Assembly: GCA_963971225.1 (NCBI GenBank)
Contig: OZ020267.1
Coordinates: forward strand, 118,971,891 to 119,035,890
Source: Melieria omissa
Lineage: Eukaryota; Arthropoda; Insecta; Diptera; Ulidiidae
Reading direction: 5' to 3'
DNA: 64,000 nucleotides
Each line of letters opens with the position of its first letter. Positions within the stretch are counted from its first letter, which is position 1. The position numbers were made by a program, and so were the translations under genes. Shown here in pieces: positions 1 to 11,026 of this stretch. The notes below the pieces were generated by a model. That model made no database searches. It saw only the letters and a program-made list of their open reading frames with translations, and was not told where the DNA came from.

Positions 1-304
1 CGACAATGCTCTATTTAAGTTCGCTCAGGGACTACTCAGGGAAAATCGAAAAGCAATTACACATACTCATACGTGTAATATCACGTCCAGCAAACTAAAT
101 ATTCATTAAAATACACCTACGAATGCCTTGGAGACGAGTGACAAGTGACGAAATTAACTTGAAACGTTCGAACCGTTGAAAATGTCTCTCATACTTCCTT
201 CGGGAAACGGGAAATAGGAAAAATGAAAAACCCATTACGCTGACAAATTATTAGAACACCATGTCAGTTAGCAGCGGCCCTTGATAGTCCAGCGGGTAAC
301 GCAC
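1..304. other. No gene recognised; possible SINE head
   Basis: I see no coding potential here. Around 279-300 the text gatagtccagcgggtaac resembles the A-box half of the tRNA-like head of the SINE found on the minus strand at about 7206, so a truncated SINE head may abut the mariner that follows. This is weak. Confidence 0.3.
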
Positions 305-317
305 TATTTTTTTATGC

Positions 318-1080
318 CAGATGCTCTGCGTTCGACATATGGGACATTCCAAAAAAAGGCTCGTGCCGATAGAAATTATGGAAAAATTCGATCGCGGTAC
401 TTCGAAAGGCGTTTATAAGATCGTGACAGGTGACGAATCATGGATATATGTGTATGAGCACGAAACAAAAATCGCAATCGACCGTGTGGGTCTTCCAAGA
501 CGAGCCAAATCCAACAGAAGTTGTTCGGGCACGCAGCACATCGAAGAAATGGTCGCCTGTTTCTTCGGCAAAACTGGTCATGTGACTACTGTGCCGTTAG
601 AGCAACGTAGAACGGTCAATTCTGAGTGGTACACAACAATTTGTTTGACAGAAGTGTTCAATGAAATACGGAAAAACACCCGCCGACGCCGAATCATTCA
701 CCAGGACAATGCGCGCTCTCACACATCGGCTCAAACAACCGCCTACTTGATCGACCAAAGCATCGATTTAATGGGTCACCCGCCATACAGCTCTGACCTA
801 GCACCCAATGACTTATTTTTCCCGCACATCAAAATTCCCGCACATCAAAACAAAATTGCGTGGTCAACGATTTTCATCGCCAGAAGATGCAGCTGAAGCA
901 TTCCAAAACCATGTTTTGGAGGTGTCTCAATCGGAGTTGAAAAAATGCTTCGACAATTGGTTTGCGCGCATGCAAAAGTGTATAAATCTTCAAGGAGAAT
1001 ACTTTGAAAAGCAATAAAAACATTTTTGACGATAACAAAGTACCTTTTCATCCTTTTTGAAAATAAATAAAAGGCAACCC
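318..1080 (+). pseudogene. Decayed mariner transposase, 5'-truncated
   Basis: This encodes the catalytic and C-terminal part of a mariner transposase, the enzyme that cuts and pastes mariner elements at TA sites. The first catalytic Asp lies in VTGDESWIYVYE, the second in IHQDNA and the third in SSDLAPND; 34 residues separate the second and third, the D,D34D signature. The N-terminal helix-turn-helix half is missing. The frame is broken near 465-545, where the matching residues (VWVFQDEP) sit in another frame and are then restored. It breaks again at 821-852, where a 16-bp tandem duplication of cccgcacatcaaaa shifts the tail (LRGQRFSSPEDA... to EYFEKQ, stop near 1017) into a second frame. The element cannot make transposase. 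The 3' limit near 1080 is estimated. Confidence 0.85.
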
Positions 1081-1338
1081 TCGTAGTTTTGACTTTAACA
1101 GACTAAACAGGCATATAAGAACAATGAAATGTTATGAGAAATGTTTGAAGAGTAGATGCTTAAAGTTACCACTACCCGAAATACATTTGATAGCACTAGA
1201 AAGCGAGTTCCAAGACCTAATGGCGGAAAAATAGCCTACTGGAGTTTTTGAAATTATGAAATGAGATGATGATGATTTTTCATCAGCAAAAGGCTGAAAC
1301 CGTAAATTTTAAAACTGTCGAACTTGGGAAAAACAGTA

Positions 1339-2292
1339 GGGGAATTCTTTGTAAGGTGCCACCCCTGCTCGATTTCGATGTTCCAGCAATCCAAGAAACA
1401 AAATTCCTATTGTCATTTAAGGTATATATATGTCAACATGAATTCTAATGTGGTTTTTTTGGGAACATACGCAATGGTACGATCTGGGTAAATAAAAGTG
1501 TTAAATTTGGTTAAGAAAAAACATAAAAATGAAAACTGAAGGTTTTTCTTGCGGTGAAAAAGTAACCAAAAACTTATAAAAAACTAAGTATAAGTATATA
1601 TATATATAGTATATAAAACTAACTAAGTGTTGGACTTAATTTTTAATAGTTTTTCATAATCCGAAATGATATCCGAGCATATCGTAAAAGGAACAAATTT
1701 ATACAATGATTTCCAAAATGGCATAAAAATGTAAAGTGCCACCTTTTTTTCTTTGTAAGGTGCCACCTCCATTTTTTCATTGTTTTGTGGTCCTATATCG
1801 GTAAAATGACTTTTTATTGCTCGGAATCGTCATTACAATGAATTTAAAGTGTTCTTAGTCAATTTTTCTCTAATCCCATCATGAGGAATAAATTAGTTCA
1901 GTTTTGTTTATCAATTTCCATACAATTATTCGTTTTATTCGTTACCGTTTAATTTGCATTTTGCTTTTGGTCATTTTCTATTCAATTCAAACTAAATTCA
2001 ATAATCTTTCGTAAATTTTCTAAATCCTGCATTTTTACATGAGATTTCTACGTTTTTAGCGTTTTTTTAGGGGGTGGCACTTTACATTAAAAAATTTTAG
2101 GGTGTCGATGTTGAACACTTTGGGAAATTGCCTGTAAAATTCGTATTTACGAAAAATTCAATTGAAGTGTTACCTTGGATCATAGCCCCTTTAACCCTCT
2201 TTCGAACGGTATATTAAAATTGGCGATATGTTAATTTTCTAACGAATTATGCGCAAAAAAGCTATGGGGTGGCACCTTACAAAGAATTCCCC
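1339..2292. mobile_element. Non-autonomous TIR element with TA target duplication
   Basis: The ends are perfect inverted repeats: ggggaattctttgtaaggtg and onward at 1339-1365 is matched in reverse complement at 2266-2292, each flanked by TA (1337-1338 and 2293-2294). At about 950 bp with no transposase it is a non-autonomous element; the TA target suggests Tc1/mariner mobilisation. Partial copies of the end motif (gtaaagtgccacc, gtaaggtgccacc) recur inside near 1730-1770 and, inverted, near 2068-2085. Confidence 0.85.
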
Positions 2293-2294
2293 TA

Positions 2295-4640
2295 CATTTC
2301 AATATTTTTTAAAAATTACCCAGGACAGTGGTTTGAAACACCGTACGGTCCTGTAAAAACAGGAAGCATGGTACCATGTAACCAACAGCATTACGTTTCG
2401 TTCAAATTTCAAAATCCTTGCACACTCCAAAAAGATATTCACCGTCGCATCGATAAGGTACACAAAATCACAAAAACAATGTTTAACTTACATATGTATA
2501 TTTGTGCTACTACAAAAACGTATAATACGATTCCCTTTGGAATATCGCATGTGAAAATGCTATTAAACTGAATGAAACATAACAAAGTGAAATTTAGGCC
2601 AAAGGGACAGTTTTATTTTATTGCTTTGAAAGAAAATCTTAACAGGTTGTGCTTACTTACCGGTGTTGGGTGTGTTAAATCTAATTAATAAAGTGAATGA
2701 AATGTGCCCGCCGTGCTTGAAAAAAATTTAAAGCAGAATCTGCTAGTAAAGTCACGAATATCGTCTCGAACACACCCGTAGAAACACAATGGCAATAGAA
2801 AAATGTTACGTCATTTTCCATTCCAAACTCAAGCAAAACATGTTATTATCAAGACCATAAATATATTGAGGATGTTCCCTCAAACGCGTAAACCATGTAA
2901 AGTGCGTAAATTTAAGAGCCTTTTGAGGGAACGCCCTATTTTTGCATTCGTGTAAACCATTCATAAGTTAGAAGTTTGACAGCTTGACCAGAGTTCTATG
3001 CAACATTTGCTGATCGCCGCCAGTCCGGCGAATGCTGCACACAAATTTCATTTTCATAAATTGTGGCACGAATTAAAACATGATCGAAAAAATTTTCGCA
3101 CAAAGAGGAATAAATGACCTCAATCAAAAAGATTTTTGCATTTACTTAAGTTTTACAGCTAAATAAATAAATAAAAAGTTGTTTTTTAGCCGAATTCATT
3201 TAAAAGTTTAACACTAGAAAGGCAATTGCCGTCATTTTGACGGTTTTTCATATTAAATATCTGTAGTTGCTTTTGTATTTCTATCAAATTGTGCTTTGAT
3301 GACTATAATTTTTTATCGGGTTCTACAAGTAGTTCTACAATTAGGGTTCTACAATTGAAATTAACCAAATGCAATATGTACTTTTTGAGATATCAGTGGA
3401 TATGACTTGTAGTCTTTGTAGGTAAGAATAACTTGCGGTATTGTTAAAGTTTTTCTTCACATTTAGTATTAAATTGGCAACACTGAATGACTCGTGTGCT
3501 TTTACGAGGCTGTTTACGCGTCATTTTGCTTGTTTATTTTTCCGAGGATCACGAGGGTTTAAGGAGCTTGAGGGAATACCCTTATTCAATTTTCCAAATC
3601 TGAGAAGTGACTTTGGGATCTATAACACGGATTGGAAAGTCCATCAGATAAATGAATTATCCCAGACGTTGAAGACTTCTCTAATGGCGCATCTTCTTCA
3701 TTCATCAAATTTGTGAATTTTTTGCGAGAATGTCATTATAGCCAAAAGAAAACAATAAAAAAATCAACAGATGAGGCGATTGGGTAGAATTGTTGTAGAA
3801 ACTTATGGTAAGGATTTATTAGTGAATGAACATATTGCGGTTTAGTTTCAACGCCACAAAAATGGTGATTTCAGATTTGGATTTCGAAACTGGAACTAGA
3901 AGATTCATGCACATGCAAGGAAATTATCATATCACTTCAAGCCAAGCGGCATTGTTCCCGTGTTTTTTCGCGTGAGAGCAACTGCTTCAACGGCAAAAAG
4001 AAAGACTTTTCGCTTCGTATTGAAAATAGCCGAACACAATTTAACATGTTTGAACCGAGCAATGATAAACAGTCACAATATGAGCTGAGTTACTTAACTG
4101 ATAGCATTTTTCCATATTAAGACGACAATACATGCAATGATTACTTGTCAAAATATAAAAACACAAAATCTTAAAAAATTAATTGTTTACGGAAAAGTTA
4201 ATTCAAATAATCAATCTCATTGAAGGTTTAATTTTCTATTTTCGCGTTATTCTTATATTTTTACTCTATTTAAGGAATTTTAAGCGCATACTTCTAGTAA
4301 AAACTAGCTGGCCTGGCGAACTTCGTCCCACACAATTTTTTTGTTTTCAGAACCCGAACCATTCGCTCTGTCGAAAGATATGAATAAATGGTAAGTTCGT
4401 AGTGATTTTAATTGATGTGACTTATGGTTCCAAAGTTATCGTTTGAAAATATTTAGAATTCACGGTCAAACATGGCAGGGATTTTCCGACTTTTCCAATA
4501 GATTTTCCGGAACTTTCTTTTCTCATAAACTTGAACTGACTCAAGATGAATCCAACAAAGAAAACCCCATGGAATTCGGCCTTACCGTTTGAGCGTGATG
4601 CTCTTACACCCATACACCCACTTTCTTTTATATATTTGAA
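2295..4640. other. No gene recognised
   Basis: This is AT-rich sequence with only short chance ORFs. A short inverted pair (gttccctcaaa near 2875, tttgagggaac near 2925) may belong to an eroded repeat. Nothing else is supportable. Confidence 0.4.
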
Positions 4641-4795
4641 CAGGGGCGGATTCAGAAAAATATTTCGGGGGGGGGTTTCAAAAAGTAATTCTTTAATATT
4701 TGTAAAATGCTTTTTAATTTGTATATAGTTTTATAGGCGATCCAAATATTTCGGGGGGGTTTCAACCTCCAAAACACCCCCTGAATCCGCCACTG
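4641..4795. mobile_element. 155-bp MITE, hAT-like, copy 1
   Basis: The terminal inverted repeats are caggggcggattcag and ctgaatccgccactg. The element is flanked by the 8-bp direct repeat tatttgaa (4633-4640 and 4796-4803). An 8-bp duplication with these termini suits a hAT-type MITE. A nearly identical copy lies at 10875-11026. Confidence 0.85.
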
Positions 4796-5070
4796 TATTT
4801 GAAGAAAGATTCATGATACACAACAAAGTTGTAATTCATGAAAACAGTGGATTTTACCTTCTTGGTGGCCCCTTGTTGATTACCTTCCTCAGATGACTGA
4901 GAGCACCACACGGTGGTAATTCCGGAATTTCTTTAACGAAATAAGAACAATACTAGGAAATATTCTACGTGCATTTTGTATTTGTAAAAGAATCAGATCA
5001 CCATAGCTCTGATTTGACCTTATCAGTGCGGCTTTAGACCTGGTAAGTCCCCAACATCTAGCGCCAACGC

Positions 5071-5325
5071 TGGCTTCACCATGTCCGCCGTATGGACGAT
5101 AAAGCTCCGACGAAAAAGGTGTTCGATACGGTAGTGAGAGATCGACGACGAAGAGGGAGGCCGTATCTCCGGTGGAAGGATCAAGTTGAAGAGGCCCTAT
5201 CTTCTCTTGATTTGACCAACTAGAGAAGGTGCGCGAAAAGCAGAGCCTCCTGGAGAGAGCTTTTGGGCAGGCCGTAACCCGGTAACGGGTTGTTATGACC
5301 AGTTAAGTAAGTAAATAAGTAAAAG
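5071..5325 (+). pseudogene. 3' tail of an RTE-like non-LTR retrotransposon
   Basis: The frame from 5071 to a stop at 5275-5277 encodes the C-terminus seen in RTE/BovB-type endonuclease-reverse transcriptases: WLHHVRRMDD, then RGRPYLRWKDQVEEALSSLD, then RCAKSRASWRELLGRP. An in-frame TAG at 5221 replaces the usual Trp codon. A short taag-type repeat tail (gttaagtaagtaaataagta) follows, like the simple 3' tails of RTE elements. Only this terminal piece remains; the reverse transcriptase core is absent. Confidence 0.75.
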
Positions 5326-6002
5326 ATTCAGATTACTGAACGAAACCTTAACAGAAAAAGTATGTGTTTATATAATAAAATTGAATATTTTCTAAAGTTT
5401 TTGTTGAAAAAGTTACACAAAACTAAACTCCGAAAAATGAAAAATCCCGGGATTGCCATTGTTAGTCCCGTAATCCCGAGGCATCCAAAATGCTTCGGTA
5501 TTGAACGGCTTATACTAGTAGGTGGTAGTACATAGGCTTTATTAGATTGTCCACGCCCACCTGCCAAGCCCATAATAGGGACAGAAATCAGCTTTGGTAT
5601 ACTTTGTACTTTCGTTCAATATACAGGTAAGCCTCGTTTAACACGGGGGTTACGCTCCTGGAAAATACCGTGTTAACCGAAGCCATGTTAAGCGATACAA
5701 AGGATCAATTCAAAAAGGAAGGTTACGTTCCCAGACATAAAAAAACACCTAATTTTTTATTTTTGCTTTTTTTGGCATAAGAATTTTTGTTAAATTTAAA
5801 CTAACAAACATCCAAAAATATATTTAAATACTTTTTTCCACATATACACATATGAGAAAACATAAAATTCAACACAAAGTATTATTATTAAAATCTATTC
5901 CTCATCACTGCTCAAATGTACCCTACAAAGACGTTTTTGAGGTACTTTCATGTTGTATCTGAGCGAATTATCAAGTCAATTTCCACTAGCGCGTTACAAC
6001 AC
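5326..6002. other. Dispersed repeat, no gene
   Basis: About 5630-5720 contains cgtttaacacgggggttacg, then ccgtgttaaccgaagcc and gttaagcgata. I recognise this as a repeat text seen in many insect genomes, without a firm class. No coding sequence is supported. Confidence 0.4.
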
Positions 6003-6890
6003 TTAACCCTCTAGCAGGCAAGTCCGCCTCTAGGCGGGTAGGCGGGGTACACCAAAATGCGTTTGCTGAGTAGGCGACGAACTTTATTTAAATATGACTG
6101 ATGAAATGGAAAAGTTCCCTTTTGGTTTCAACCCTTCTGTGGGCACCCAGGTTCCCAGTGTTCTGTATTAATCAGCTACCTTTTCGACTCCAAATCATAA
6201 TTGCCAACAGTGAAAGGAATCCAGATATAATAATAGATATACGTGTCTTGAAACACGATTTGTATGTGTCCAATATAAAATCTCAATGTGTTTGAGTCAT
6301 TGAAGCAGTTAAGACAAATCCATAACAACGTATTTTACGTTTTTTAAATTTTTTTTCTTTTTTCGTATATTTTTAATTTCAATATTTATTTATTGAAGTT
6401 GAAATTCGCTGTTGATAAATATATATCAAGTATAAATCTACCTTTTTACTTAAATAAAAAGAGAAATTATTGTATTCACACAAAACATTTGTATATTTTC
6501 CTTTTAGATAGATTTCCATACAAAATTCACTTTTTAAAATGTGAATATGTTAACATTTACCATAATACCTATACATATGTCCGTTTCTGAGTACTTATTG
6601 CTAGTTGGAAATGGGTCTGATTAGTTAGAAAGAAGATGTAATGTATAAATATGGGATGTATGTAAAATTTAACGAGTTTTATATAATTTCTAAATGCATA
6701 TCTTTAATCTTTTTCAGAATACAACCATCATATGGGTGGGGTCGATTTCATGAATGGCCTATCAGGTCGTTTCGCCTATTTTATAATTTCGTAGATATGA
6801 CCCTCCTGAATTCCTATCTTATTCATCGAAGAATCCACGGCCAAACTGAAAAACTGGCAGATTTTCAAACTATCAAACTATAGCAGATGT
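6003..6890 (+). pseudogene. piggyBac-like transposon relic
   Basis: A TTAA (6003-6006) is followed by an end-like sequence, ccctctagcaggcaagtccg, with a near-palindrome ccgcctctaggcgg just inside. At 6718-6890 a piggyBac-type transposase fragment is legible: YNHHMGGVDFMNGLSG in one frame and FRLFYNFVDMTLLNSYLIHRR in another, matching the MGGVD...DMT.VNS core of the family. The frame change between them breaks the gene. I could not find a matching right end, so the right limit is that of the coding relic. The link between the left end and the transposase piece is inference. Confidence 0.6.
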
Positions 6891-6944
6891 CTTATGAAAC
6901 AAATGGTGCAATAAAGGTGGCTGGAAGACCTTTTTAAGGCAACT

Positions 6945-7206
6945 ATATCCTCAAATCCACGTCGTAACGATTTTACGGTTTTTACGAACTTTTTTTTGGC
7001 AATTTCTCCTTTAACACTTGGAGGTTTGCCATTGTCTACCAAGAGCGCACTTGTGCGATTCTTGTAATTCTCATCTGCTACATGTGGATAGCGATTGACT
7101 GATGATTGATTGGATAGACACGTTTTTCACCAGCGCGAGCTAGGATTCGAAGTTAGGGCCTCAGTATAAGAAGCCAGCGCGCTACCCGCTGAACTATCGG
7201 AACAAT
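6945..7206 (-). repeat. tRNA-derived SINE
   Basis: Read on the minus strand from 7206, the sequence starts with a tRNA-like head: an A box in gatagttcagcgggtagcgc and a B box in cttcgaatcct. It continues into a body containing acaatggcaaacctcc. The layout matches a SINE family I know from higher-fly genomes. The same body appears at 42600-43205 (minus) and 58033-58206 (plus). The 3' limit is approximate. Confidence 0.7.
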
Positions 7207-7435
7207 CGAACTGTCAAATTCCAGAGCTGTCCCTTGCACAGAAAGAAAATACCAAATCGTGCACTTTTTGAGATAACCTTATGAGTCACATTGTAAAAGG
7301 TTTTAATCGTAAAGAATAAAAGGGTTAAAATCTTTACACACCACATTATCGTTGAGAGAAATTCATTGTGATAAAACAAAACAATGAAAGACTATGTAGC
7401 AAATGAAATTATAATTCGTTTTGTGTTTTGCCTAC

Positions 7436-7708
7436 CTTGCCGCTGTCTGGTGTCATGGGCTCCACCTCGTAAAACCAAACACACTGCTGCTGTTCTGACT
7501 CCTGTGCGGGGTCATTACCCGACACTTTACACGGGTGGCTTAGCATCGCTTTCAGCAGCACTATATTCTCTTCGTCCACCGACACATCACCGTGTTGGGT
7601 TTGAGCGTGGCGCAGCATTTGCGGAGGCGATAAATAAACTCGAGGCGCGCACTTGAGCAAATAGGTAAGCCGAGCAGGGATATTGCGAAACAACTGCTTT
7701 AAACAATG
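7436..7708 (-). CDS. Possible orphan exon of unknown protein
   Basis: On the minus strand an open stretch of exactly 91 codons is bounded by a good acceptor (tttcatag before 7708) and a donor (AAG|GTAGGC after 7436), both in phase 0. It reads HCLKQLFRNIPARLTYLLKC at the start and QQQCVWFYEVEPMTPDSGK at the end, with an acidic middle (VSVDEENIVLLKAM). The composition is protein-like, richer in GC and codon-structured than its surroundings. I do not recognise the family and found no neighbouring exon on either side. It could be part of a gene with very long introns, a captured exon, or a pseudogene fragment. Confidence 0.4.
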
Positions 7709-8340
7709 CTATGAAATAAAAATAAGCAAATGAGAGTTTATTTAATACCAAGTCGATTAACATGCGAATTGACCAGATCATTCCTACTGTAAATGTCATC
7801 CCCTCACGTTTCATAGTCGTTAAAAATTTTTGCGTTAGCTTTTTTGAAAAAGCACCAAATTGCTATTGGTAGTGTTGTGTAGCTGACCACCAGCACAAAT
7901 CCTGAACGGTATACAGTGGCTCAAAGTAAAAAATGGAACCAGCCACTCAACAACATATAAATTAAAAATATGTCATATGTTTGATACCCCAAAATATATA
8001 TTTTTTTGCCCCATTTTAAATTTGAGGTTTATGGTCCACGTATAGCCAAAAACAATTAACAATAAGATGTCTTACGTTCATACAATCGAATAAGGCGAGC
8101 TCCAATTTGCAATATTTTCATTATCAAGAGTCACCGATCACCCTTATTATGGTTGTCGTCGTATGGAAGTCGTTGTCGATTCTATCTCAATATCATTTCA
8201 AGTCGACATCAACACCACGTCATGCTAAATCGGTATTTATTAAGGATGTTGTGTTGACGTTGACATGTTATCGATAATTTAAGAAAAGTAAACGACATCT
8301 TTAAATCTTTTTGCGTCAGCTGTGTCATGTTGTTTTTAAT
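7709..8340. other. No gene recognised
   Basis: This is AT-rich intergenic sequence. An imperfect inverted pair (gtcgacatcaacaccacgtc near 8200 and gatgttgtgttgacgttgac near 8246) flanks a short AT spacer and might be a remnant end of the Harbinger-type relic to its right. Confidence 0.3.
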
Positions 8341-8541
8341 TAGTGTCGGAAAATGTTTTTTGTTTCGGATTCAAGTGAAATTTCAAGCGATGAAGACAAA
8401 ATCTGCGGTTTCAAAGAAATATTATAAGGCAAAGATCGGAAATCTTTGATTTGCCGGATAGTGAGTACAAGAATCTGACATGTTGGTGGCTTATATGGAT
8501 TTTTATAAGCTTATGTGTATTGTATTGCTTTATTACAGATT

Positions 8542-8740
8542 GATGTTGATTATTCTCGCTTAAGTAAATCGGCGTTTAGACTTGTGTTGGAGAAAATAAC
8601 GCCTTTGATGAAGCATGGAGTACGATCTATTTTCATTCCAAACACAATAAAGCTAGCAGCAAAAAACTCAGATAACTCAGAAAATTTACAAAATGTTGAA
8701 GCTTTGGAAATTCGAGTACAAATAAAAACAAGTTCTTTGT
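8542..8740 (+). pseudogene. PIF/Harbinger-like transposase fragment
   Basis: After an intron-like acceptor (ttattacag) the frame reads IDVDYSRLSKSAFRLVLEKI then TPLMKHGVRSIFIPNTIKLA. This resembles the N-terminal segment of HARBI1-type DDE transposases, where FRMSK.TFE.LL..I precedes the catalytic domain. No catalytic residues follow; the sequence runs out in a stop at 8740. Its neighbour on the opposite strand encodes a Myb/SANT-like protein, the usual second gene of PIF/Harbinger elements, which supports the assignment. Confidence 0.5.
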
Positions 8741-8939
8741 AATTCAATTTCAGTCTTTTTATTTTCCAGTAGTCTTCATAGATTATAAAGTAAATAAAAT
8801 ATGGAACAGTTCATTTGTATCTCAGTTAAGACACAACACAAAAACTTAAAAAATAAATAGATAGCGATGTATACATATAAATAAATAAGGAAAAATTGAT
8901 TGGTTATTCAGTTAAGGCTCAAAACAACAACTTTAAATA

Positions 8940-9700
8940 AAAGTAGGTAACAATATATACTACATATAACATAAGGACATCTAATTCTTTTTGTCTTATT
9001 TGAATTTTTAAGTCTTGTAGTTCCATTTCCCATTCATGTGCTCTTTGCATGAGTTTAAATTTTTTTTCTTCAACCTTCCACAGTTTTTGTTGGTATCGCG
9101 ATACGTCCTTCATGGTGTTTCCCAATGCAGCCAGAGTGCATCGCTCCTGCATCAAATCTTGCTTTTCTAGCAAGCGCTAGCTTTCTCGCTTTCTCTTCAA
9201 GTAGTCATTTCTAGCAGCTGAACGGGAGGCTGAGCCGTTGATGATGAAGGCTGCTCATCGATGTTAATGGGAGAAACATTTCCACTGGGACTTTCGAACG
9301 GTGCTACTCCCTGAACTACACCTTCAGGGTTGAGCTACTTCTCAAATTGAAGCAAATTAGAAACAGCATCCTCCAAACTATTTGCTTAAAACTTCCCCCT
9401 CCTGTTGCAAGACACTCTGCTTTATTTTTTTTTTTGGTCCTACATTTCAAGGCTCTCTACACCTATAAAATCAGTTGGTTATTGAATGGAATACTATTAT
9501 ACAATTTGTGTGTTACCTTTTACCAACCATCACCGTCTCTCATCGGTGGCCCGGAAGCATTCAATTTTTTAGAGATCCTATTGCTCCTTAAAATTTACGG
9601 AAATGTTACCCCTATTATATCCATTAGCAAGGCTTGGGGTTTTCTCCAGCTCGACAACCAATGTGGCGAATTGAACACTATTAGTAATTTTCATCTTTTC
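8940..9700 (-). pseudogene. Myb/SANT-like DNA-binding protein relic
   Basis: Minus-strand reading from about 9700 gives QFATLVVELEKTPSLANGYN, then, in another frame, KKLNASGPPMRDGDGW followed by a stop and KV. This is the QFe.LV.fmE..P.la / LN..GPP.R....W.KV pattern of Myb/SANT-like or zeste-like DNA-binding domains. A distal coiled-coil part follows at 9173-8990 (EKQDLMQERCTLAALGNTMK and LWKVEEKKFKLMQRAHEWEM). Several frameshifts and stops make it a pseudogene. With the Harbinger-like transposase piece at 8542-8740 on the other strand, it fits the two-gene convergent layout of a PIF/Harbinger element. Confidence 0.6.
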
Positions 9701-9817
9701 CTACAATTTTGTATTGATTAAAATTTATTTGAACAAAAAAATCAAAATTTACTTAAAAAATTTTGTTAAAGTCATTGCCAAAAATTGTGTCGACTCAAAA
9801 CTCGTCGTACCAAAGAT

Positions 9818-10828
9818 GTTTTTTTTTTTTTTTTTTTTTTTTTTTATAGAGATGGAAAGCATCAAAAGCCAAGGTCCCCGTCAGTGTGGGACTTCAACCG
9901 CACTAAAACCATCCCTCTCAAGTCCGAATTATCCCCCTGGTACGACCGTCAGGCATTTCGTCAGGAGGCGGGATTGAGCATATAGCTCGAACTCTGTTAG
10001 CGTTTGTTTGTCCACTTTTTATTCGTCATGGTCCGTTGTCCCGGTTTAGTCGTCGTTCGTCATATCTTACCCTTCAGCTGGCCTCTGCGCCTGAGAGAGC
10101 TGCTCCCGCTCACGTCTTCGTCTGGCTTGCTCATCGATGCGGAGTTCGGTCATTATCTCAGCGGCCATGCAGCATACCGCGCTCCATGCCTCGTCGTTCG
10201 CGATCATGAGGGCAACCAGGTTCGCTGTGGTGGCGGTGGAGCCCAGTGCCTCGTGGAGCCTCCGCCGCTGGCCCTCGAAGCGAGGGCATGCAAAGAAGGC
10301 GTGTTCTGCGTCTTCTGGGGTGTCACAGAGTTCGCACAGGGGGTCAGGCTCGAACCCAAAGCGGTGGAGGTAGGCTTTAAAGCAGCCGTGGCCGCTGATG
10401 ACTTGGGTGAGGAAGAAATCCACCTCACCTCGCTTCCTGCTGAGCCACATTTTAATGTCAGGTATTAGCCGGTAGGTCCACCTGCCGTTAGCTGTATTGT
10501 TCCAGCGCGTTTGCCACTTAGATATGCTGTCGTCTCGCAGTGTGGCTTTGGAAGCGGCACTGGTGCTCGGTTCCCCTCTGCGTCTAGATTGCTGCAGTAT
10601 GCTGCGCTCGTGCGCCAGTAGGTCTAGCGGTAGGAGCCCCGCGATGACCAGAGCTGCATCTTCCGATACTGTTCGGAAAGCGGAGCAGATTCTGAGCGCG
10701 CACCGGCGATATGTCGCGTTGATACCTCGGACGTAAGAGGGCTTTACGAATGCGTCGCTCCAGACAGTCGAGCCGTACAGCAGAGTTGATGTGACAACGC
10801 CAACCAAAAGTTTCCTGATGTGTCAATA
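9818..10828 (-). mobile_element. 5'-truncated R1-like non-LTR retrotransposon
   Basis: A T-run at about 9820-9846 on the plus strand is the poly(A) tail of a minus-strand insertion. The ORF from about 10822 down to 10067 is intact and encodes only the end of ORF2: LLYGSTVWSDAF, the R1-type RWTYRLIP block, VDFFLTQVISGHGCF, and a terminal zinc knuckle CELCDTPEDAEHAFFACPRF (C-x2-C-x7-H-x4-C). The reverse transcriptase core is missing, so this is a dead 5' truncation, the usual product of incomplete target-primed reverse transcription. It is more GC-rich than its surroundings, suggesting recent arrival. I could not see convincing flanking target duplications. R1 clade is from recognition of the C-terminal pattern. 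Confidence 0.8.
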
Positions 10829-10874
10829 GTTAATTGTCAATTGTTATCTAGATTGAACCAGTGACACCAATTAG

Positions 10875-11026
10875 GCGCGGATTCAGAAAAATATTTCGGG
10901 GGGGGGTTTCAAAAAGTAATTCTTTAATATTTGTAAAATGCCTTTTAATTTGTATGTAGTTTTATAGGCGATCCAAATATTTCGGGGGGGTTTCAACCCC
11001 CCAAACACCCCCTGAATCCGCCACTG
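10875..11026. mobile_element. MITE, hAT-like, copy 2
   Basis: This is a near-identical copy of 4641-4795. The right end ctgaatccgccactg is intact; the left end has lost a few bases (gcgcggattcag). The flanks share caattag (10868-10874 and 11027-11033), the remains of a target duplication. Confidence 0.8.

Noticed and set aside
9347..9721. 124-codon plus-strand ORF
   Set aside because: It is the shadow of the Myb/SANT-like relic, which reads with family motifs on the minus strand.
10004..10468. 154-codon plus-strand ORF
   Set aside because: It is antisense to the R1-like ORF, which has zinc-knuckle and C-terminal motifs in frame.
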